A DNA stretch of 40,511 bases. It comes from Rhodospirillales bacterium. GTDB taxonomy: Bacteria; Pseudomonadota; Gammaproteobacteria; Nevskiales; Nevskiaceae. The position numbers and the translations under genes were made by a program. The stretch lies in contig CAJCJH010000104.1 of assembly GCA_903970615.1 (NCBI GenBank), positions 1 to 40,511 of the forward strand, written 5' to 3'. The notes beneath the pieces were generated by a model that made no database searches, had not been told where the DNA came from, and saw nothing but the letters and a program-made list of their open reading frames with translations. This document shows, piece after piece, positions 1 through 8,649 of the stretch (positions are counted from its first letter, which is position 1; every line of letters begins with the position of its first letter).

Positions 1-98
1 GCGTTGGGCCTGTAGAAAAACCCCATCAATGGCACATAAGTAAAAGTAGGTTGCGCAGGCTTCATCTGCCCACGCTGCTGCCTGATCCGCGAGGGCCG

Positions 99-1586
99 AT
101 GATGCCTGCCGCCATCCTGATTCCGTCTCGTTCAATGTTCCGGTTGCTCTCCACCGCCGTGCGTACCGAAGTCCGCGCCAACTTTGCCTTGGCCGGGCCG
201 CTGATTGCGGCGCAGATTGCGGCGGTGGGCATGGGTGCGATCGATACGATGTTCGCCGGCCGGCTCGGGGCGCAGGCTTTGGCGGCGGTAGCGGTGGCGG
301 TGAATTTCAACATCCTGTTCTTCGTGATGGCGATGGGCCTGTTGATGGCCTGCTCGCCGATCGTGGCGCAGATGCGCGGTGCGGCGCGCAGTGCGGAAGA
401 CATCGGCGGCTTCATGCGGCGCGTGCAAGGCTTTGCGGTGGGGGTGGCGCTGGCGTGGTTCGTGGCGGTGAATGCGGCGGCGGAACCGGGCTTGCGGCTG
501 TTCGATCTGGATGCGGCGACGACGCGGCTGGCGGTGCATTTCCTGCGGTATCTCTCCGGCAGTGCGTTCGGGTTTTCGATCTGCTTTGCGCTACGTTCCT
601 GTGCGGAAGGGGCAGGTGTTACGCGCTCGATTCTGGTCGCGGGGATTGCGGGCCTGGCGGCCAACGCGGCGCTCGATTGGCTGCTGGTGTTCGGGCATCT
701 CGGGGTGCCGGCGGTGGGTGCGATCGGTTGCGGTATCGCCACCACCATTTCCAGTGCGCTGATGGCAGCGGTGCTGGCGGGGTCGTATCGCTACGAGCCG
801 CGGTTGAGGATTTATCGGCAGGCTCGTCGAGCTGAAGATCGGCCCGAATATCGGTTTGATTATCGACCTCACGATCGGCCTGATGATCGGCGCGATTCAC
901 TCGATTCGCTTGGGCTGATTCCCGCTGCCGGCCGCGAAGGCATGCGGGCGATTCTGCGGCTCGGTGCGCCGATCGCGCTGATGATGCTGGCCGAAGCCGG
1001 GCTGTTCGTGCTCACTGCGTTCCTGATGGCGCGCTTCGGCGATGCGGTGGTGGCGGCGTATCAGGTGGCGATCAACTTCGCCTCGCTGCTGTTCATGATC
1101 CCGCTCGGACTGGCGCAAGGCACGGCCGTGCGGGTGGGCCTCGCGGCGGGTGCCGGCGATTACGCGGCGGCGCGATTTCGGGGACTGGTCGGCATCGGCC
1201 TGGGGCTGGCCAATGCGCTCTCCAATGCGGCGATCATGCTGCTGTTCGGCGGCGTGATCGTGGCGATTTATACGCGCGATGTTGCGATCGCCGCGCAGGC
1301 CACGCACTTCCTCGTGCTGGCCGCGGCGTTCCAGTTTTTCGATGGCGTGCAGGTCACCGCCAACAGCGCCTTGCGCGGCGTCAAGGACACGCGCCTGCCG
1401 GCTACGATCACGCTGATCGCATACTGGCTGGTCGGTTTGCCGGTGGCGTGGTCGCTCGCATTCCACCTCGGCGCCGGGCCGGACGGTTTATGGTGGGGAC
1501 TCACCGCCGGGCTGGGCATCGCGGCGTGCGGGCTGTGGTGGCGCTTCGTCCACAACGTCGGCGCGAGGCTGCGGTCTATGCGGTGA
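99..1586 (+). CDS. MATE family multidrug/cation antiporter
   Basis: Inner-membrane exporter of the multidrug and toxic compound extrusion family, which uses Na+ or H+ gradients to expel cationic compounds. The conserved opening (LAGPLIAAQ, then GAIDTMFAGRLG) and a second homologous half starting near ILRLGAPIALMMLAEAG give the two pseudo-symmetric six-helix bundles of the family; about 495 aa is slightly long for it. The extra length sits in the cytoplasmic loop between the halves, where a run of Arg/Asp/Pro tetrapeptides is encoded by a 12-bp tandem repeat (listed separately). The start is uncertain: ATG codons occur at 99, 102 and 135, and a GAGGG stretch just upstream favours 99 or 102, while family similarity begins only after 135. 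The substrate cannot be told from sequence. Confidence 0.9.
   Translation: MMPAAILIPSRSMFRLLSTAVRTEVRANFALAGPLIAAQIAAVGMGAIDTMFAGRLGAQALAAVAVAVNFNILFFVMAMGLLMACSPIVAQMRGAARSAEDIGGFMRRVQGFAVGVALAWFVAVNAAAEPGLRLFDLDAATTRLAVHFLRYLSGSAFGFSICFALRSCAEGAGVTRSILVAGIAGLAANAALDWLLVFGHLGVPAVGAIGCGIATTISSALMAAVLAGSYRYEPRLRIYRQARRAEDRPEYRFDYRPHDRPDDRRDSLDSLGLIPAAGREGMRAILRLGAPIALMMLAEAGLFVLTAFLMARFGDAVVAAYQVAINFASLLFMIPLGLAQGTAVRVGLAAGAGDYAAARFRGLVGIGLGLANALSNAAIMLLFGGVIVAIYTRDVAIAAQATHFLVLAAAFQFFDGVQVTANSALRGVKDTRLPATITLIAYWLVGLPVAWSLAFHLGAGPDGLWWGLTAGLGIAACGLWWRFVHNVGARLRSMR
838..897 (+). repeat. 12-bp tandem repeat, five units, inside MATE gene
   Basis: Five consecutive 12-bp units begin at 838, 850, 862, 874 and 886, each starting ATCG with a loose consensus ATCGGCCTGATN. 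In frame they encode DRPE-YRFD-YRPH-DRPD-DRRD in the loop between the two halves of the transporter. Because 12 is a multiple of 3, copy-number change would keep the frame. A related three-unit array is found in metW at 24039-24074. Confidence 0.8.
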
Positions 1587-1675
1587 TGCGAGTGGATGTT
1601 CTGAGCATATAGCGCAAAGAATGCTCTGCAAGCGTCAAACTGATCGCGTTAAAAAACACATGGAGAGGACAACTT

Positions 1676-2314
1676 ATGGCAATCCAACTCGGCGATATCG
1701 CGCCCGATTTTGAAGCGGAAACCACGCAAGGCAAGCTCAAGTTCCACGAGTGGCTCGGCAGTTCCTGGGGCGTGCTGTTTTCGCATCCGAAGAATTACAC
1801 GCCGGTATGCACTACCGAACTCGGCTACACCGCCAAGCTCAAGCCGGAGTTCGACAAACGCAATGTGAAGGCGATTGGTCTTTCCGTGGACAAGCTGGTG
1901 GACCACGAAGGCTGGAGCAAGGACATCGAAGAAACGCAGGGCACCGCGCTGAATTTCCCGCTGATCGCCGATGAGGAACGGAAGGTGGCGACGCTGTACG
2001 GCATGATCCATCCGAACGCCAGCGACACGCTTACCGTGCGCAGCGTGTTCGTGATCGACCCGAATAAAAAGATCCGCCTGACGCTGACTTACCCCGCCAG
2101 CACCGGCCGCAATTTCGACGAAATCCTGCGCGTGATCGACTCGCTGCAACTCACCGACAAGCAGCGGCTGGCAACACCGGTGAACTGGAAGCCTGGCGAG
2201 GACGCGATCATCGTGCCGGCGCTGAAGGACGAAGAGGCGAAGAAGCTGTTCCCGCAAGGCTGGAAAACGCTGAAGCCTTATCTGCGCATCGTCAAGCCCA
2301 ACGCCGGGCCCTGA
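1676..2314 (+). CDS. 1-Cys peroxiredoxin (Prx6 type)
   Basis: Thiol peroxidase that reduces hydrogen and organic peroxides in the cytoplasm. The peroxidatic site is NYTPVCTTEL, with Cys45 and the conserved Thr42 and Pro43; the active-site Arg is likely in STGRNFDE. There is no other cysteine in the 212 residues, so no resolving Cys: a 1-Cys mechanism needing an external thiol. The length and the C-terminal part (NWKPGEDAIIVP onward, ending LKPYLRIV) are those of the Prx6 subgroup rather than the shorter AhpC/2-Cys group. The start ATG has a good ribosome site (GGAGAGG, about 8 nt upstream). It is a single-gene unit, followed by a clear terminator. Confidence 0.95.
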   Translation: MAIQLGDIAPDFEAETTQGKLKFHEWLGSSWGVLFSHPKNYTPVCTTELGYTAKLKPEFDKRNVKAIGLSVDKLVDHEGWSKDIEETQGTALNFPLIADEERKVATLYGMIHPNASDTLTVRSVFVIDPNKKIRLTLTYPASTGRNFDEILRVIDSLQLTDKQRLATPVNWKPGEDAIIVPALKDEEAKKLFPQGWKTLKPYLRIVKPNAGP

Positions 2315-2328
2315 TCGGCGGTACTGTC

Positions 2329-2363
2329 AAACCGGCCCCGCAGGCCTGCGAGGCCGGTTTTTT
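2329..2363 (+). terminator. Rho-independent terminator after peroxiredoxin
   Basis: A 9-bp stem (AAACCGGCC at 2329-2337 with GGCCGGTTT at 2352-2360) encloses a second self-complementary segment, CGCAGGCCTGCG, and is followed by a run of T to 2363. It lies 15 bp after the peroxiredoxin stop codon. Confidence 0.9.
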
Positions 2364-2463
2364 ATGACGATGGATTGATCTGCATCACGGCCTGGCGAAG
2401 CGATCGCGCGCGAGTTTAAGAAGTGCCGCCGAAGCTTCGATCGCCCCGGGTTGGGCGCATGAA

Positions 2464-3786
<1,323 letters not shown>

Positions 3787-5034
3787 ATGCGCAGCGCCCA
3801 GCCACCCGAGAATGATGACCGTCGTTTCGATGAACTCGAAGCGCAAGTGATGGCGCATCGCTGGCGCCTGTTCTCATTGGTGACGGCGCTGATCATCACG
3901 CTCACCGAGCCGGCGGCGCTGCTGCTGCCGAACCAGTTTCCGCCAGGGCTGCTGCAAACGATGGCTATGGATGCGGTGTTATTCGGCATGTATTTCCTCG
4001 CGCGTATCGCGCCGCCGCGGCCGGTGATCGGCGCGGCAAGCTGCATCACCGCTATTTTCGGCAGCGCCTATGTCGCCGGCGCGTGCGCAGAGCGTGGCGG
4101 GTTCGCCTCGCCCGATACCTTGGCGATGGCTGTTGTCATCGCGCTGATGCCAGGCATCCTCGCGCTCAGCGCTACCGAATCGGTGGTCACGCTCGCCGGC
4201 AGTCTCGGCGTCTGGATCGCGGTGAATTTTTTCTATCCCGGCGCGCCATCGCCCGATCTCGATGCGATGTTCACCAACCTGATCTACCTGATCTTTCTCA
4301 GCGTGGTCACGTTCATCACGGTCGTTCGTAACCGCAAGCTGCGCTACGCCGAATTCCGTACGCGCCGCGAAATCGAGCGTCTGCATAAATTCACCGTCGA
4401 GGAAGTGTTGTATCGGCATTTGCCGGCGCCTTATGTGCAACAGGTTTTATCGGGCGCACGCACGGTGGATCAACCCGCCGAACGCCGTTTGATCACCGTG
4501 GTGTTCGCCGATATCGTCGGATTTACCGCGCTTTGCGAACGGCTCGCGCCGGATGAACTCGGCGGCGTGCTCACGGGTTTTTACGATCTGATTTCCACCG
4601 CCGCGCTGGAACAGGGCGCCACGCTCGATAAATTCATCGGGGATGCTGCAATGGCTTTTTTCGGCGCGCCAGCGTCGATGCACACGGACGAACAGGCGCG
4701 TCGCGCAGTGGCGATGGCTTGCGAATGGCATCGCGGCATTGCGCAGCTTTATGCCGGCCCAACGCCGCTTTCACTGCGCATCGGCATTCATCAGGATTGG
4801 GTCACGGTCGGCAGCTTCGGCGGACGCGCGCGCATCGATTACACCGCGTTCGGCCGCGGCGTGAACATCGCTGCACGGTTGGAAAACCGCTGTGCGCCGG
4901 GCCGCATTCTCGTCACCAACGAAGTGCGGCGCGCGCTCAACGCCGAATATCCGGCAACCGCACTCGGCGAAACCGAATTGCGCGGCGTAGCGCTGCCGGT
5001 ATCGATATTCGAGATCGATCCGGTAATGATTTAG
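3787..5034 (+). CDS. Membrane-bound class III adenylate cyclase
   Basis: Makes cyclic AMP from ATP. The N-terminal half holds about six hydrophobic segments (starting at WRLFSLVTALIITLTE and ending near FLSVVTFITVV), then a helical linker, then a class III cyclase domain. The two metal-binding aspartates are in VFADIVGFT (Asp242) and KFIGDAAMAFFGAP (Asp286). Lys282 is the adenine-selecting lysine, and RIDYTAFGRGVNIAARLEN supplies the second purine-contact Thr plus the transition-state Asn and Arg, so the site looks complete and adenylate- rather than guanylate-specific. The usual GDxVN loop reads GRGVN. ATG 3787 is chosen (AAGG just upstream, though close); a TTG at 3736 would extend it without adding recognised sequence. 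The sensory signal is unknown. Confidence 0.9.
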   Translation: MRSAQPPENDDRRFDELEAQVMAHRWRLFSLVTALIITLTEPAALLLPNQFPPGLLQTMAMDAVLFGMYFLARIAPPRPVIGAASCITAIFGSAYVAGACAERGGFASPDTLAMAVVIALMPGILALSATESVVTLAGSLGVWIAVNFFYPGAPSPDLDAMFTNLIYLIFLSVVTFITVVRNRKLRYAEFRTRREIERLHKFTVEEVLYRHLPAPYVQQVLSGARTVDQPAERRLITVVFADIVGFTALCERLAPDELGGVLTGFYDLISTAALEQGATLDKFIGDAAMAFFGAPASMHTDEQARRAVAMACEWHRGIAQLYAGPTPLSLRIGIHQDWVTVGSFGGRARIDYTAFGRGVNIAARLENRCAPGRILVTNEVRRALNAEYPATALGETELRGVALPVSIFEIDPVMI

Positions 5035-5213
5035 TGCTACTGAAAAAGACTTCAAAAGGTCCTGATTCAAGTGTTGCCGGAATAGTCGTCGCAAGACATC
5101 GGCGCAAAAAATACTGCGAAAAATGATGCGGAACATCACCGCAATCCGGTAGTCGCAATAACGGTCGGGCTCACAACAGCCGATCGCACATTTGCAAACC
5201 AAGAGGTTCCGTT

Positions 5214-5795
5214 ATGTCTATTGAAAAACTCAAAGGAAAGAAAATCGCCATCCTCGCCACCGATGGCTTCGAGCAGTCCGAACTCACCGAGCCGAAGCGC
5301 CTGCTGGAAAAAGCCGGCGCCGAAGTCAGCGTGATCGCGCCCAACAACACGCAGAAGCCCGGCGAAATACGCGGCTGGAATATGAAGGAATGGGGCGAAT
5401 CGGTGAAAGTGGATGTCTCGCTCGATAGCGCCAAGGCGGAAGCTTACGACGGCCTAGTGCTGCCGGGCGGCCAGATCAACCCGGACAAACTGCGGCTCGA
5501 ACCGAAAGCCATCGCCTTCATCAAAGCCTTCGGTGCCGCCGATAAACCGATCGCCGCCATCTGCCACGGCCCGTGGACGCTGATCGACGCTGGCCTCGTC
5601 AAAGGCAGGCAAGTGACGAGCTGGCCCTCCCTCAAAACCGATCTCACCAACGCTGGCGCGAGATGGCAAGACGCTCAGGTGGTCCTCGACGGCCGCATCA
5701 TCACCAGCCGCAAACCGGACGATATTCCGGCGTTCGTCGATGCGTTGATCGGGCAGTTGACAGACTCATCCAGACACGAACGCGAAGCGGCTTGA
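5214..5795 (+). CDS. DJ-1/PfpI family protein (YhbO/protease I-like)
   Basis: Member of the class I glutamine-amidotransferase-like DJ-1/PfpI group, 193 aa, cytoplasmic. The nucleophile elbow is AAICHGPWTL with the reactive Cys followed by His, and the acidic partner is in the N-terminal GFEQSELTEP segment. Members are reported as stress proteins with peptidase, chaperone or deglycase activity; which applies here cannot be told. The start at 5214 has an AGAGG-type ribosome site. It is the last ordinary gene before the lower-G+C CRISPR remnant. Confidence 0.9.
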   Translation: MSIEKLKGKKIAILATDGFEQSELTEPKRLLEKAGAEVSVIAPNNTQKPGEIRGWNMKEWGESVKVDVSLDSAKAEAYDGLVLPGGQINPDKLRLEPKAIAFIKAFGAADKPIAAICHGPWTLIDAGLVKGRQVTSWPSLKTDLTNAGARWQDAQVVLDGRIITSRKPDDIPAFVDALIGQLTDSSRHEREAA

Positions 5796-5860
5796 AGTCG
5801 GAGGTTAATTGGACTGGATGACTCAATGTCCGGACTACGACGACACTCTTTTTGGAAAAC

Positions 5861-5904
5861 GTGGATCGCCGATCCACTGCCTTCGCCGCGCCCCCTAGCG
5901 GGGC
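5861..5904. other. Two hairpins upstream of the CRISPR repeats
   Basis: A perfect 7-bp inverted repeat (GTGGATC / GATCCAC, 5861-5877) is followed by a 5-bp GC-only hairpin (GCCCC / GGGGC, 5890-5904). They lie between the PfpI gene and the first CRISPR repeat. They could end the upstream transcript or belong to a leader; no T-run follows, so the role is open. Confidence 0.4.
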
Positions 5905-6557
5905 ACGACAACAGCTAGAGGTTCCGATACCCCACCATCGGAAAGCTTGATACGCTCGCGAAGGATCTTTGACCGACGAAGGCACAGGTTCCGATACCCC
6001 ACCATCGGAAAGCTTGATACGCCCAGATAGCGATAGTTCAGGTATTGCCCAAGCGTAAGACGAACTGACATCTTCAAATCGTTTTGAGCCGCGAGCATGG
6101 CATTATCTAACTCGCTGATGCCGCTTTGTACTTCGCCAGCCTCTTTACGTGCGCGGAACCCGCCGGAATAACCACGGCGTTTGGACATTTTCAAAAATAT
6201 GCGCAGTAGATCGTCAAGGCCGACCGGCTGAGCAGCGGCTCGTGCTCGAATAGCATGGAGATGCTGCCCATCGTCAGCACTTACTTTGTCTGCGCTGATT
6301 CCGAGCATCGCAGTCAGATGCGCAATTTCTATCAACCTCTCTGCTCTGCGCGTGATTTGCCGTTGCAAGCGAAGCGCTTTGCCGCGCACGCTCCGATTAC
6401 TCGCACCCGCGCCATCGTTTTCACCTTTGTCGATGGACTCGTCAAAAATGACCACTACATGGTGAACGATTTTTTGAGGCTGGCCATGTTCATCAAGCAG
6501 GAATACAACGATGGCCAAAGAAGCAGTTCCGACATCAATGCCAAGCCGATAGCGCAT
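5895..6557 (-). pseudogene. cas9: Truncated cas9 (type II-C like), N-terminal fragment
   Basis: Residues 1-178 are a Cas9 N-terminus. RuvC-I is RYRLGIDVGTASLA with the catalytic Asp8. The arginine-rich bridge helix follows at about 58-78 (RGKALRLQRQITRRAERL), and the start of the recognition lobe contains IFLKMSKRRGYSGGF, a conserved type II signature. The gene has a strong ribosome site (GGGAGGG) before ATG 6557. From codon 179 the frame enters the CRISPR repeat and reads through repeat-spacer-repeat to a TAG at 5895, adding about 42 residues that are not Cas9. Roughly 850 or more residues (rest of REC, HNH, RuvC-II/III, PAM-interacting domain) and cas1/cas2 are absent, so nuclease activity is not expected. 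Hand-counted 60-base lines in the gene run 43-53% G+C, against about 65% in a line of ilvD. Confidence 0.88.
5919..6022 (+). CRISPR. Minimal CRISPR array: two repeats, one spacer
   Basis: Two identical 37-bp copies (5919-5955 and 5986-6022) surround a 30-bp unique spacer (5956-5985), giving a 67-bp period close to the 66 bp usual for type II arrays (36-bp repeat plus 30-bp spacer). The repeat begins AGGTTCCGATAC and ends AGCTTGATACGC. The plus strand is taken as the crRNA sense because the tracrRNA at 6590-6699, whose own direction is set by its terminator, carries the matching anti-repeat. The right-hand repeat abuts the truncated cas9 coding sequence directly, so the array was cut on that side. 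No further repeat was found to the left. Confidence 0.85.
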
Positions 6558-6589
6558 ATTCCCTCCCTAATCGTTTTGTTGTAGTGTAG

Positions 6590-6699
6590 CGCTCGTATCA
6601 AGCTTTCCGATGGTGGGGAAACTATCGGCAACCAAAGTCGGGAGTAAAATCTCGACAGATCGATACAAACGAACGGCTACTTCGGTGGCCGTTTTTTTT
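6590..6699 (+). ncRNA. tracrRNA of the type II CRISPR remnant
   Basis: Positions 6594-6618 are the exact reverse complement of the 3' 25 bases of the CRISPR repeat. A 4-nt AAAC bulge (6619-6622) follows, then TATCGG (6623-6628), one bulged C and AACC (6630-6633), which pair with the repeat 5' end (GGTT-CCGATA). This upper stem / bulge / lower stem pattern is the standard crRNA:tracrRNA duplex. Next comes a nexus-like hairpin (GTC..GAG / CTC-GAC, 6637-6656) and a terminator hairpin with a T-run ending at 6699. It is divergent from cas9, only 37 bp from the cas9 start codon. The transcription start is a guess; TAGTGT at 6582-6587 is a weak possible -10. Confidence 0.82.
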
Positions 6700-6876
6700 G
6701 TCCACTGTTTGCTGCCTCGCAATTCGTCGCATCTCCACGCGCTCTTTTCGTTGACGCTCCGCCTTTGAGACTGCGAATGCAAGCGTGCGATTAACGGCTT
6801 CGCTTTTGGAGGAGACGCCCAAAAGCTGCACCACCTGCGAAAGTAGCTGAGGATCGATGTCGATAGTTGTCCGCAC
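6622..6876 (-). pseudogene. VapB-like antitoxin relic (ribbon-helix-helix)
   Basis: Reading leftward from a GTG at 6876, the frame gives VRTTIDIDPQLLSQVVQLLG followed by VSSKSEAVNRTLAFAV, which is the N-terminal ribbon-helix-helix pattern of VapB-type antitoxins (beta strand RTTIDID, then helix-turn-helix ending in EAVNRAL). About 84 aa in all, ending at a TAG inside the tracrRNA anti-repeat. There is no ribosome site at the GTG, the C-terminal tail (after about residue 60) is antisense to the tracrRNA and looks non-native, and no VapC toxin follows. I read it as a decayed or orphan antitoxin cut by the CRISPR locus. A short intact orphan is possible. Confidence 0.5.
6672..6699 (+). terminator. 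tracrRNA terminator
   Basis: A 9-bp stem, AACGGCTAC with GTGGCCGTT (one T-G wobble), capped by a stable TTCG tetraloop and followed by eight T. It fixes the direction of the tracrRNA as rightward. Confidence 0.9.
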
Positions 6877-6951
6877 GATATTCGTAAGTTTCGATAAAGC
6901 GCTTAGGTGGTTTATGCTCGCGCACCCCAAGCCATCAAGCAAGCTGAAACG

Positions 6952-8631
6952 ATGACCAACCCGCTCAACAAACGCTCCAAAACCATCACTGGCGGCATTG
7001 CTCGTTCGCCGAATCGCGCGATGTTGCGCGCGGTCGGTTTTGGCGATGGCGATTTCGATAAACCGATCGTTGGCATTGCCAGCGGGCATTCGACGATGAA
7101 CCCTTGCAACGCGGGTATTGGCGCGCTGGTGCAGCGCGCGGATGTAGCGCTGAAAGCGGCCGGTGCGATGCCGCAGACCTTCGGATTTCCCACGGTGACC
7201 GATGGCATCGGCATGGGTACCGAGGGCATGAAGTATTCGCTGGTATCGCGCGAAGTGATTGCGGATTCGATCGAGACTGCGGTGCAAAGCCAGAGCATGG
7301 ATGGCGTGCTGGCGATCGGCGGCTGCGACAAGAACATGCCCGGCGCCTTGATGGCAATGCTGCGCATCAATGCGCCGGCGATTTTCTGTTACGGCGGTAC
7401 CATCAAGCCGGGCAACTGGAAAGGCGTTGCGCTCACAGTCGTCTCGCCGTTCGAGGCTGTCGGCGCGTATGGCGCGGGCAAGATGAGCAAGGAAGATTTC
7501 GACGGCATAGAGAAAAATGCCTGCCCGAGTTTCGGCGCCTGCGGTGGCATGTTCACCGCGAATACGATGTCGAGCGCGATCGAAGCGCTTGGCATGTCGC
7601 TGCCGTTTTCATCCACCGAAGCCAACCCCGATGCCGAGAAAGGCGATTCGGTGGCGCGCTCGTCGGCGACACTCGTGGCGGCGATCAAGGCGGATTTGAA
7701 GCCGCGCGATATCGTCACCAAAAAATCCATCGAGAATGCGATCGCAGTGGTGATGGCGATCGGCGGCTCGACCAATGCGGTACTGCATTTTCTCGCCATC
7801 GCGCATGCCGCCAAGGTGCCGTGGACGATCGACGATTTCGAGCGCGTGCGCCTGAAAACACCGGTGCTGTGCGATCTCAAACCCAGCGGCAAATATGTGG
7901 CGACCGATCTGCACAAGGCCGGCGGCATTCCGCAGGTAATGAAGATTTTGCTTGAAGCCGGCTTGCTGCATGGCGATTGCGTAACGATCAGCGGCCAGAC
8001 GGTTGCCGAAACGCTGCGCGATATTCCGGCTCAGCCGCGCGCGGATCAGGATGTGATCCGGCCGATTGACAATCCGATGTATGCGCAAGGCCATCTCGCC
8101 ATTCTCAAGGGCAATCTTTCGCCGGAAGGCAGCGTTGCGAAAATCAGCGGGCTGAAAAATCCGGTCATCACCGGGCCGGCGCGCGTGTTCGATTCCGAAG
8201 ATGCGGCGATGGCCGCGATCATGGCGGACAAGATCAATCACGGCGACGTGCTGGTGATCCGCTACGAAGGTCCGCAAGGCGGCCCTGGCATGCGCGAAAT
8301 GCTGGCGCCGACGGCGGCGCTGATCGGCAAGGGTTTCGGCGAAAGCGTGGGCCTGATTACCGACGGCCGATTCTCCGGCGGCACCTGGGGCATGGTGGTC
8401 GGGCATGTCGCGCCGGAAGCGTTCGTTGGCGGGTTGATCGCGCTGGTGCAGGAAGGCGACAGCATCACCATCGATGCGCATCGGCAACTGCTCGAACTCA
8501 ATCTCGATGCCAGCGAAATCGCCAAACGCAAAGCTGCGTGGAAACAGCCCGCGCCGCGTTACACTACCGGCGTGCTCGCGAAATATGCGCGGCTGGTGAG
8601 CACCGCGAGCCTTGGTGCGGTGACCGACTGA
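6952..8631 (+). CDS. ilvD: Dihydroxy-acid dehydratase
   Basis: Third enzyme of isoleucine and valine synthesis: dehydrates dihydroxy-isovalerate and dihydroxy-methylvalerate to the 2-oxo acids, cytoplasmic, Fe-S and Mg2+ dependent. 559 aa, normal length. The family opening ([13 protein letters not shown], then [14 protein letters not shown]) is intact, and the three cluster-binding cysteines are in [19 protein letters not shown] and [12 protein letters not shown]. The C-terminal [19 protein letters not shown] motif is also conserved. ATG 6952 is chosen over an upstream in-frame GTG/ATG region because the family begins here. It stands alone, with ilvA about 18 kb away, and its upstream region borders the CRISPR/antitoxin remnant. 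Confidence 0.97.
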   Translation: MTNPLNKRSKTITGGIARSPNRAMLRAVGFGDGDFDKPIVGIASGHSTMNPCNAGIGALVQRADVALKAAGAMPQTFGFPTVTDGIGMGTEGMKYSLVSREVIADSIETAVQSQSMDGVLAIGGCDKNMPGALMAMLRINAPAIFCYGGTIKPGNWKGVALTVVSPFEAVGAYGAGKMSKEDFDGIEKNACPSFGACGGMFTANTMSSAIEALGMSLPFSSTEANPDAEKGDSVARSSATLVAAIKADLKPRDIVTKKSIENAIAVVMAIGGSTNAVLHFLAIAHAAKVPWTIDDFERVRLKTPVLCDLKPSGKYVATDLHKAGGIPQVMKILLEAGLLHGDCVTISGQTVAETLRDIPAQPRADQDVIRPIDNPMYAQGHLAILKGNLSPEGSVAKISGLKNPVITGPARVFDSEDAAMAAIMADKINHGDVLVIRYEGPQGGPGMREMLAPTAALIGKGFGESVGLITDGRFSGGTWGMVVGHVAPEAFVGGLIALVQEGDSITIDAHRQLLELNLDASEIAKRKAAWKQPAPRYTTGVLAKYARLVSTASLGAVTD

Positions 8632-8649
8632 CCGGCGTAGAAGCCAGTA

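Noticed and set aside
1-98. Tail of an upstream gene at the window edge (stop codon at 13-15 in frame 1)
   Set aside because: Only four codons are visible, too few to support a gene.
5919-6022. Reading the two 37-bp copies as an insertion-sequence end or simple duplication
   Set aside because: The 67-bp period, the unique 30-bp spacer, the adjacent Cas9 N-terminus and a matching tracrRNA anti-repeat fit CRISPR much better.
6255-6584. 109-codon open frame on the plus strand across the cas9 start
   Set aside because: Antisense to the conserved Cas9 RuvC-I and bridge-helix region, with no family match that I recognise.
6594-6633. Counting the inverted copy at 6594-6633 as a third, degenerate CRISPR repeat
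   Set aside because: It is in the opposite orientation, carries a 4-nt bulge insertion, and leads into a hairpin and terminator, which is the layout of a tracrRNA anti-repeat.
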